Positions 20,056-26,614 of a stretch of DNA of 64,000 nucleotides are shown one piece after another; within the stretch, counting starts at the first letter, position 1, and every line of letters starts with the position of its first letter. Source of the stretch: Anaerozeibacter quisquiliarum (GTDB taxonomy: Bacteria > Bacillota > Clostridia > Christensenellales > Aristaeellaceae); the NCBI GenBank assembly GCA_051162045.1, contig JBISDI010000006.1; one strand, 5' to 3'. Made by a program: the position numbers and the translations under genes. Below the pieces are notes generated by a model. It was not told the DNA's origin and did no database searches. It was given only the letters and a program-made list of their open reading frames with translations.

Positions 20056-20084
20056 ATTATAACACGCCCGCGCGCGCAGTTCAA
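20056..20084 (-). promoter_or_regulatory. Promoter of the ZorAB-like/dusB operon
   Basis: Minus strand: TTGAAC (20079-20084), 17-bp spacer, TATAAT (20056-20061) with extended -10 TG. It sits directly after the stop of the metallophosphatase gene, so the motor operon is transcribed independently. Confidence 0.75.
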
Positions 20085-20087
20085 CGG

Positions 20088-21425
20088 TCAGCGTCCCAAT
20101 AGATCGTCGGTGATCGCCGATGTCAGCGTAATCAATGTGACCGTCGGCGGATTGAACAGCCGGAAATTGGGCAGCGCGATCGCGTCGGTCACCGACAGGC
20201 CGGGCGAGGTGCACAGCTGGGTCGAGCCCAGCGCCTTCAGGCCCTGCACGTCCTCCGGGGCCGGGAACCAGCCGTGGCGGTCGAGCAGGGTGTTGGGCAC
20301 GTACGGCGCGCCCAGGAACGGCAGCTTCCAGCCGCCGCCGCAGTAGTGCCCGGCCAGCACCAGGTCGACGCTCGGCAGGTACTGATGCTCCCGGTTCTCG
20401 CTTTCGCCCAACTGCTGGGCGACCTCGATGTACTCCTTGCCGGGCGGGTAGTGCGACAGGGCCAGATGCGTGTCCGCCGGTTTCATCGCGCGCACGGCGC
20501 GGTCGAGCCGGGCCGCGCGCTGCTTGCGGTAGTCGGTGAAAGGCAGGGTGCGGCGGTCGGCCTCGATCTCGTAGAGCACCCCGTCCGCCTCCTGGTCCAC
20601 CTGAGCAGTCAGCGTCTTCAGCGTATCCTGAATGTCGAGGCTCAAATCGCCGACATTCGACAGCCACAGCGTGGTCTGGCCGACCGGCACGCCCTCGGTG
20701 GCCGAAAGATAGGTCGCGCCGCGCTGCTGCGCGCCCAGCACCCAGTCGCTGAGCACCAGTTCGTCGAGCGTCGAAGTGATCTGGCGCGGCTCGCTGAGCA
20801 GCGGGCTCGGGTCGGAGTCGCCGGCGATGAAGTACATGGGGCGCTTGGCCTTCAGCCCCTCGAGCAGGTCGTAGAACGGCTGCGGGTCGTTTGAGCGGCC
20901 CACCATGTCGCCGGTGAACACAGCGAGGTTGTAGTTCAGGCCGTTGACGGTGCGCAGCAACGAGGTCTGCTTGGCGCCGAACGAGCGGCCGTGCAGGTCA
21001 GAGATGTGCAGGATGGTATAGCCCTCGAGCTCCTTGGCCAGACCGACCACCGACACGGTCAGCCGCTCGACGCTGACGGAGGCGTTGTTGAGCACCATGA
21101 GCGCCACCGACATAATCAAAAAGATGCTGAGCAGGAAGATCGCGTACGAAAGGTTGCGCGGAATCGCCCGGCGGCTCGGGGCCGCGCCCCGGCGCTTCTT
21201 GTCTGCGGGCAGCTTGCCGGTCTGGGTGAAGGTATTGAACCCCTTGTAAAAACGCTCGCCCGCCCGCATGATGTAGGCGCCGCCCGTGCGCAGCGAGCGG
21301 CCCATCTTGAGCGCGCCTGCGGGGCCGGGCTGCGCGCGCCGGCGCTTCCGCCCGTCCTGCGCCGCGCCCGGCTTCTTCGCGCCCTCGGGCCGGGTTCCGC
21401 CCTTACGCTCTTCGTCGTTCTTCAT
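20088..21425 (-). CDS. Membrane-anchored calcineurin-like metallophosphoesterase
   Basis: 445 residues: a very basic N-terminus (about 1-90), one hydrophobic anchor (about 93-113) and a metallophosphoesterase domain with metal motifs HISDLHG, FTGDMVG, LSHYPP and LAGHY. The layout resembles the YkuE/YaeI-like membrane phosphoesterases, whose substrates are mostly unknown (lipids or cell-wall precursors have been proposed for relatives). Transcribed from 21464-21492, divergent from radA. Confidence 0.82.
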   Translation of the reverse strand: MKNDEERKGGTRPEGAKKPGAAQDGRKRRRAQPGPAGALKMGRSLRTGGAYIMRAGERFYKGFNTFTQTGKLPADKKRRGAAPSRRAIPRNLSYAIFLLSIFLIMSVALMVLNNASVSVERLTVSVVGLAKELEGYTILHISDLHGRSFGAKQTSLLRTVNGLNYNLAVFTGDMVGRSNDPQPFYDLLEGLKAKRPMYFIAGDSDPSPLLSEPRQITSTLDELVLSDWVLGAQQRGATYLSATEGVPVGQTTLWLSNVGDLSLDIQDTLKTLTAQVDQEADGVLYEIEADRRTLPFTDYRKQRAARLDRAVRAMKPADTHLALSHYPPGKEYIEVAQQLGESENREHQYLPSVDLVLAGHYCGGGWKLPFLGAPYVPNTLLDRHGWFPAPEDVQGLKALGSTQLCTSPGLSVTDAIALPNFRLFNPPTVTLITLTSAITDDLLGR

Positions 21426-21463
21426 GGGGAAAGTCGTTCCTCCCGCTGTGTCACTATTCGTTT

Positions 21464-21492
21464 ATTATATCGCCTCGCGCCCGATGTGGCAA
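21464..21492 (-). promoter_or_regulatory. Promoter of the metallophosphatase gene
   Basis: Minus strand: TTGCCA (21487-21492), 17-bp spacer, TATAAT (21464-21469). The same six bases serve as the possible -35 of the divergent radA promoter. Confidence 0.7.
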
Positions 21493-21515
21493 GTCCCGGC
21501 AGGATATGTTATACT
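21487..21515 (+). promoter_or_regulatory. Promoter of radA
   Basis: TATACT (21510-21515) with extended -10 TG, and TGGCAA (21487-21492) at 17-bp spacing as a poor -35. It is back to back with the phosphatase promoter. Confidence 0.55.
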
Positions 21516-21588
21516 GGTCAGCGTGGTGTCGGATTGCGGCACATACCGCAGGGGCACAGGCCGTCCCTGCAAGAGGGGACGTGGCATC

Positions 21589-22956
21589 ATGGCGAAGGCG
21601 AAGACACGCTACGTGTGTTCGGAATGCGGGTACGAAACGACGAAGTGGCTGGGTAAGTGCCCGGAATGCGCCAATTGGAATACACTTACAGAAACCCCGC
21701 CCGAGGCGGCGGCCGTGCCGGAGAAAAAGCTCAGGCGCCGGCCGGGCGCGGGGGCCGCGGCGCTTAAGATCGACGAGATCCCCGAGGCGGGCATGGAACG
21801 GCTGTCGACCGGCGTCGCGGAGCTCGATCGGGTGCTGGGCGGCGGCGCGGTGGAGGGTTCGCTGCTGTTGGTGGGCGGCGATCCGGGCATCGGAAAATCG
21901 ACGCTGCTCACGCAGGTGTCGGCGCACATGGCGCAGGCGGGGCACAGGGTTCTCTACGTGTCGGGCGAGGAGTCGGCGCGGCAGATCAAGCTGCGCGCCG
22001 CGCGCCTTAACGCGACGAGCCCCAATTTTTACATCCTGCCCGAGAACGACATGGACGTGATCGAGGCGCGGCTGAACGAGGTCGCGCCGCGGGTGTGCGT
22101 GGTGGACTCGATCCAGACGATGTATTTGAGCGATATGGCGAGCGCGCCGGGCAGCGTATCGCAGGTGCGGGAATCGGCGGCGCAGCTGATGCGCTACGCG
22201 AAGCTGTCGGGCTGCTGCGTGTTCCTGGTCGGGCACGTAACCAAGGAGGGCGCGATCGCGGGGCCGCAGGTGCTCTCTCACATGGTGGACGCGGTGCTGT
22301 CGTTCGAGGGCGACCGCCAGCACCAGTATCGGCTGCTGCGCGCGGTGAAGAACCGGTTCGGTTCGGTGAACGAGCTGGGCATGTTTGAGATGACGGGCGA
22401 GGGCATGCGCGAGGTGCCCAACGCGTCGGAGGCGCTGCTGAGCGAGCGCGCGCACGGCATGAGCGGCTCGTGCGTGCTCTGCGCGATGGAGGGTTCGCGC
22501 CCGGTGCTGGCCGACGTGCAGGCGCTGGTATCGACGACGGTGTTCGGCAACCCGCGGCGGATGGCGAGCGGCGTGGATCAGGGAAGGCTTTCGCTGCTGC
22601 TCGCGGTGCTTGAGAAGCGCGCGGGGCTTTTGCTGTACAATCAGGACGTGTATGTGAACATCGCGGGCGGGCTGGAACTGAGCGAGCCGGCGGCGGACCT
22701 GGCGCTGTGCGCGGCGGTGGCGTCGTCGGCGAAGAACGCGGTGCTGGGCGCGCAGGTGGCGGTGGTGGGCGAGGTTGGCCTGGCGGGCGAGGTGCGCGCG
22801 GTGGGCCAGGCCGAGCGCAGGCTGGCCGAATGCGCGCGCATGGGCTTCACCGACGTGGTGCTGCCCAAGGGGAACTTAAAGGGATTAAGGCCCCCCGACG
22901 GCCTGCGCGCGCACGGCGTCGCGACGGTCGCCGAAGCGCTGGCGAAGTTGCTCTAG
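21589..22956 (+). CDS. radA: DNA repair protein RadA
   Basis: RecA-like ATPase that promotes branch migration during recombination. 455 residues: an N-terminal zinc finger (CSECGYETTKWLGKCPEC), Walker A GGDPGIGKST, the RadA motif VKNRFGSVNELGMFEM (KNRFG) and a C-terminal Lon-protease-like domain. ATG at 21589 with GAGGGG upstream. The TAG stop (22954-22956) lies inside the left end of a palindromic repeat. Confidence 0.96.
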   Translation: MAKAKTRYVCSECGYETTKWLGKCPECANWNTLTETPPEAAAVPEKKLRRRPGAGAAALKIDEIPEAGMERLSTGVAELDRVLGGGAVEGSLLLVGGDPGIGKSTLLTQVSAHMAQAGHRVLYVSGEESARQIKLRAARLNATSPNFYILPENDMDVIEARLNEVAPRVCVVDSIQTMYLSDMASAPGSVSQVRESAAQLMRYAKLSGCCVFLVGHVTKEGAIAGPQVLSHMVDAVLSFEGDRQHQYRLLRAVKNRFGSVNELGMFEMTGEGMREVPNASEALLSERAHGMSGSCVLCAMEGSRPVLADVQALVSTTVFGNPRRMASGVDQGRLSLLLAVLEKRAGLLLYNQDVYVNIAGGLELSEPAADLALCAAVASSAKNAVLGAQVAVVGEVGLAGEVRAVGQAERRLAECARMGFTDVVLPKGNLKGLRPPDGLRAHGVATVAEALAKLL

Positions 22957-23119
22957 GTAACCGCCGATCAAATCCCACGCGCGGAGGCGGCTGCCTTTGC
23001 GCCATCTTGCGCCTCAAAAATCCTCGACGCAGCGCCGCTACGCCTTCAGATTTTGCAAGCGCAATCTGACGAAAATTCAGCGCGCCACCGCACGCATGCC
23101 TTAATCAGCGCTTACCTAG
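22953..23119. repeat. Palindromic repeat element, copy 1
   Basis: About 167 bp bounded by CTAGGTAA at the left and TTACCTAG at the right. The two halves are imperfect inverted repeats: each contains, in order, (A/C)CGC(C/T)GAT(C/T)AA, CGCGG(A/T)GGCG, a TTGCGC(C/T)T motif and AAAATC near the centre. The same sequence, in the same order, makes up copy 2 at 24585-24750. Its left end includes the radA stop codon. Confidence 0.8.
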
Positions 23120-23325
23120 GGATGGGGTTGACGGGCAGGTGGGCCCCTTGAAGGGGGGCCTGGGCCGATAGCCCAGCGGGGTTTGGGGGCGCACCCTCCC
23201 GCACCCAGTGTGCGCGGAAGGGTGCCAGCCCAATGGGCAAACGGGCACCGATTCTGTGCGAAACGGGGTTCTTTGACAGCCTGAGCGCCCATCGGGTGAT
23301 GGGCGCTCAGAACTTATCTTTAGGG
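23120..23325. other. Intergenic segment with a GC-rich repeat and hairpin
   Basis: No gene supported. Bases 23140-23270 belong to the degenerate GC-rich segment family also seen near 7816 and 14590. A hairpin with 12-base arms CTGAGCGCCCAT/ATGGGCGCTCAG spans 23281-23310, 16 bp past the protease stop; without a T tract it is only a possible terminator. Confidence 0.45.
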
Positions 23326-24495
23326 TTAGAAAGAAGTCATGGTAAATCCAGCGACCGAACGGTTCGCAGCATATTGGGCAAAATAGGATGTTGTCGTTAG
23401 GTCGCTCATAGAGGCAATGCCGCAAAGTGACTTTTGTCCGCTATACGGTTCATAGTATAGTGGGCCACCGCTGTCACCGTGGGCAAGCGCGATATCAGTA
23501 CCAATCGCTTTCGTTAGCGTTCTTCCGGTGGAATCAACGACAGTCGCGTTGCTACTTATCACCTTCCCGCTTCCGATCGTAATACAACCGTTCGACCACA
23601 CTGTAGCGTTAGTTGCGGGAAGTCCACCCTGGTATGGCGCGCTGATGCCCCCAATGGATATGCCTGCCATGTGGACATCGCTATTGGCTCTGGGGATTAG
23701 CGCACAGTCCATATCATTACCAAGGTAGATATCATCCACATCTCCAATGTATATCTCATCATCCCATGAATGATTCCCGGGATTGTATGTGTTGGTGTAT
23801 GGCGGCGGCAAGTACATCATACGGCGTCCTGCCTGTTGACCATGTCCGCAAGTGAGAATACCGTACTTCGTCACTCCATTTTTTGTCCATTTCACTCCAC
23901 ATGTTGCTGAGCAATATCCAGCGTAAAACTCACCTCCGCCAAGAATAAGGCCCGCACCATCCTGTACGAACACCCCTGCCTGTTCTCTCCTAGTAAGTTC
24001 AGCGACATCGCCCATAACAGAAACAATAGGGTGCTCATCCCAAACCACCTTGTACATATCCGAATCTGGCGCGTATCGCTGAAGCCTTTTGCCGATATCA
24101 ACGTCAGGTTGGTAGACATGCACCTCCAGTTTATTCTCTTGGGTGTTCACAAAGAGGCTCTGAATATGCAGTTCGTGCATCCGCGTACTTAGTTCTTCCT
24201 GAAGGTCCTCGAGTTGCCCAAGAGAGTACCGAACAGTATGCATCTTCACCATATCCGATTCGGAGATTCCGATCGGATGGCTGGGCAACAGATTCACGTG
24301 AATTGACTCGCCATCATCGTTCAGGTAGTACCCGCCATATTCGCCCTTGTCCAGCCCGCTTATCATCGAAAGCGCAAGCTCGCGCTTTTCCAACGAAGAA
24401 TCGTGATCCATAACAACACCTCCAACAATCGTTCCGATCAAAAACAGCACAACTGTCACCGAGAGTGCGATGGCCATCGACCTCTTGCTTCTCAT
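23326..24495 (-). CDS. Membrane-anchored trypsin-like (S1) serine protease
   Basis: 389 residues from ATG 24495 (GGGGAGG 5 nt upstream). A signal anchor covers about residues 7-28, followed by a propeptide-like region to about 170 and a chymotrypsin-fold domain. The catalytic triad is visible: His218 in LTCGHGQ, Asp263 in MDCALIP and Ser342 in GDSGGPL, a pattern close to streptogrisin/alpha-lytic-type proteases. Paired cysteines (195/199) suggest an extracellular domain. Base composition is far more AT-rich than all neighbours and codon use is mixed, and palindromic repeats flank the gene, so transfer is likely. Target is unknown. Confidence 0.85.
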   Translation of the reverse strand: MRSKRSMAIALSVTVVLFLIGTIVGGVVMDHDSSLEKRELALSMISGLDKGEYGGYYLNDDGESIHVNLLPSHPIGISESDMVKMHTVRYSLGQLEDLQEELSTRMHELHIQSLFVNTQENKLEVHVYQPDVDIGKRLQRYAPDSDMYKVVWDEHPIVSVMGDVAELTRREQAGVFVQDGAGLILGGGEFYAGYCSATCGVKWTKNGVTKYGILTCGHGQQAGRRMMYLPPPYTNTYNPGNHSWDDEIYIGDVDDIYLGNDMDCALIPRANSDVHMAGISIGGISAPYQGGLPATNATVWSNGCITIGSGKVISSNATVVDSTGRTLTKAIGTDIALAHGDSGGPLYYEPYSGQKSLCGIASMSDLTTTSYFAQYAANRSVAGFTMTSF

Positions 24496-24584
24496 TGCAG
24501 CCTCCCCTCTACGCCTTCGACGCGCATGTTTACAACTTGGTTCCATATAAACACTTTGATAGCAAATATTTACTTGCAAACCCT

Positions 24585-24750
24585 CTAGGAAAGCGCTGGT
24601 TAAAGCACGCGTGCGGAGGCGAGCCGAATTTCCGTCAGATCGCGCTTGCAAAATCCTCGACGTAGCAGCACTACGCCGAGGATTTTGCAGGCGCGAGATA
24701 GCGGAAATTCGGCTCGCCTCCGCGCTTAGGATTTGGTCAGCGCTTCCCTA
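24585..24750. repeat. Palindromic repeat element, copy 2
   Basis: About 166 bp, from CTAGGAAAGCGCTG at the left to CAGCGCTTCCCTA at the right. It folds into a near-perfect hairpin: arms of about 55 bases (24611-24665 and 24671-24726) with a handful of mismatches around a 5-nt loop at 24666-24670. Copy 1 shares its termini and internal motifs. The right end contains the TAG stop of the asparagine-synthetase-like gene (24748-24750). Confidence 0.85.
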
Positions 24751-26487
24751 AATCTCCACCTCCAGCTTATACGTCCTGAGCCAGTCGTCGATCTGCAGCA
24801 GGTAGGCGATCATCTGCGGCCCGGCCATCAGCTGACCGTACCAGGGCGTTTCGCTCGCGCGCAGCCCGCCCGCCATCAGCGCGCGCACCGCGTCCGCGTC
24901 CAGCACCTTCAGGATCGGCGACGCCTTATCGCCCAGCACCTCCTGCATCCGCGCGCAGACCAGCTCCGCGTACAGTGGGTGGTGCGTCTTCGGATACGGG
25001 CTCTTCCTGCGCTTCAGCAGCCCCTCCGGCAGCAGGTCCCGCATCGCTTCCCTGAGCAGCCCCTTCTCCTGCCCGCCCAGGTTCTTGACCGCCCAGGGCA
25101 CGTTATACATATACTGCACCAGCCGGTCGTCGCAGTAGGGCGTCAGCACGCCCACCCCGCTCGCGCCGCACATCGCGCTCGCCCGCTCCTGCAGCACCGG
25201 CATGAACCACTCAAAACACAGCCCATGCTGAAGGCGAAGCCGGGCTTCCTCGGCGCTGTCCTTCGTCAGCCGCGGCTGCCGCGCCGCCGACTCGTGGTAG
25301 CGCGCCGCCGCGTACTCGTTCAGCTTCAGCTTGTCCCGGAGGCTCTTCCTGAGCACCGACTCGCGCAGCGCGATTGAACCCGACCACGCGAAAGCGTCCC
25401 GCGCGATCAGCTCGCTCCGGTGGAACCAGGGGTATCCGCCGAACACCTCGTCCCCGCACTCGCCCGACAGCACGAACCGGTCCCGCCCCGCGATCTCGCG
25501 CGCGAACAGCATCAGCGAAGCGTCCACGTCGGCCATGCCCGGCATGCCCCGCGCCGTCATCGCTTCGTGCAACGCATTCATCAGCGCCTGCTGGCCGAGC
25601 CGCACCGTCCGGTGCTCGGCGCCCAGCAGCTTGACCGCCTGCTCGACAAACGGCCGGTCGCGCTCGTGCTGGTAGTCGTTTTGGATAAAGTGCTTTTCGT
25701 CCTCCTCGTATTCCACCGACCAGGTGCGAATCGGCCCCTGCCCCGTGCGGCTCAGCAGCGCGCTCAGCACCGTGGAGTCGAGCCCGCCCGACAGCATGCT
25801 GGCGGGCCGCGCCCACAGCACCTCGCCGAGCGCGTCCTCGACCAACAGCCGCACCTGCTCGATCGTGTCGGGCAGCGAGTCTGGGTGCTCGCGCGCTTCC
25901 AGCCGGAAATAGCGGTGCAGCCGCTGTCCCGCGCCGCCCGCCACCAGCGCCGTGCCCGGCTCAAGCGCCTTGAGATTGACGATCGGCGTCAGCCCCGGCG
26001 TGCGCGCCGGCCCCAGCGCGAACAATTCCTTAAGGCCCTGCGCGTCCACCGCACGCCGCGCGAACGGCGCGGCCAGCAGCGCCGAGGGATGATCGGCAAA
26101 CGCGACCGACGCGCCCTGCGCCAGGTAAAACACCCTCTGCTCGCCCATCCGGTCGCGGCTGAGCACAAGGACGTCCATGTCCCGGTCGATCACCGCACTG
26201 GCCACCGGCCCCTCCAGGTGCTCGGGATAGCGCTCACCCCACAGCCGATAGGCCGCCAGCACCAGCGCCGACAGCCCGCCCGCGGCGTCCACCCGCACAC
26301 CCGCCTCGCGCAGCCGCTCATGAAGCGCGTGCTCGTTGCGTATGTACCCCGCCGCACAGGCCATCGCGCCGCCGTCGGTCGCGCTGTGCGCGCACAGCGC
26401 ATGCCGCCCCATCACCGCGTACGGCGCGTCGAGCGCCCCCATCAGCGCCTGCGGCTGTCTGGTGAAAAACAAACCCGCATACCTCAT
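24748..26487 (-). CDS. Asparagine-synthetase-like protein lacking the glutaminase cysteine
   Basis: 579 residues. The N-terminal half keeps the outline of a class II glutaminase domain (a YAGLFF strand, RDRMGEQRVFY), but the protein starts Met-Arg-Tyr where AsnB has the essential Met-Cys-Gly, so the Ntn nucleophile is missing. The synthetase half has the ATP pyrophosphatase loop SGGLDS (233-238) and GECGDEVFGGYPWF. It could use free ammonia or act in another amidation or adenylation reaction. A GGGGAG site precedes the ATG. Divergent from comEC; stop codon is in repeat copy 2. Confidence 0.8.
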   Translation of the reverse strand: MRYAGLFFTRQPQALMGALDAPYAVMGRHALCAHSATDGGAMACAAGYIRNEHALHERLREAGVRVDAAGGLSALVLAAYRLWGERYPEHLEGPVASAVIDRDMDVLVLSRDRMGEQRVFYLAQGASVAFADHPSALLAAPFARRAVDAQGLKELFALGPARTPGLTPIVNLKALEPGTALVAGGAGQRLHRYFRLEAREHPDSLPDTIEQVRLLVEDALGEVLWARPASMLSGGLDSTVLSALLSRTGQGPIRTWSVEYEEDEKHFIQNDYQHERDRPFVEQAVKLLGAEHRTVRLGQQALMNALHEAMTARGMPGMADVDASLMLFAREIAGRDRFVLSGECGDEVFGGYPWFHRSELIARDAFAWSGSIALRESVLRKSLRDKLKLNEYAAARYHESAARQPRLTKDSAEEARLRLQHGLCFEWFMPVLQERASAMCGASGVGVLTPYCDDRLVQYMYNVPWAVKNLGGQEKGLLREAMRDLLPEGLLKRRKSPYPKTHHPLYAELVCARMQEVLGDKASPILKVLDADAVRALMAGGLRASETPWYGQLMAGPQMIAYLLQIDDWLRTYKLEVEI

Positions 26488-26553
26488 ACCACCACTCCCC
26501 CCGGCATCGTATGCGGGCGGGGCGGAATTGTGCAGGCATCCCCGACCCCGTCC

Positions 26554-26582
26554 TTCCCATCCGCGCCGTTCCGTGTTATACT
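26554..26582 (+). promoter_or_regulatory. Promoter of comEC-holA-mnmM
   Basis: TTCCCA (26554-26559), 17-bp spacer and TATACT (26577-26582) with extended -10 TG, 32 bp before the comEC start. Confidence 0.6.
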
Positions 26583-26614
26583 AACCGCAACGCTCATGCA
26601 AGGGTGGTGCCCCC

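Noticed and set aside
26470..26487. Frameshift giving Val-Cys-Gly-Phe at the asparagine-synthetase-like start
   Set aside because: Another frame reads GTA TGC GGG TTT there, but it lacks a start codon and departs from the family at once, while the called frame fits downstream.
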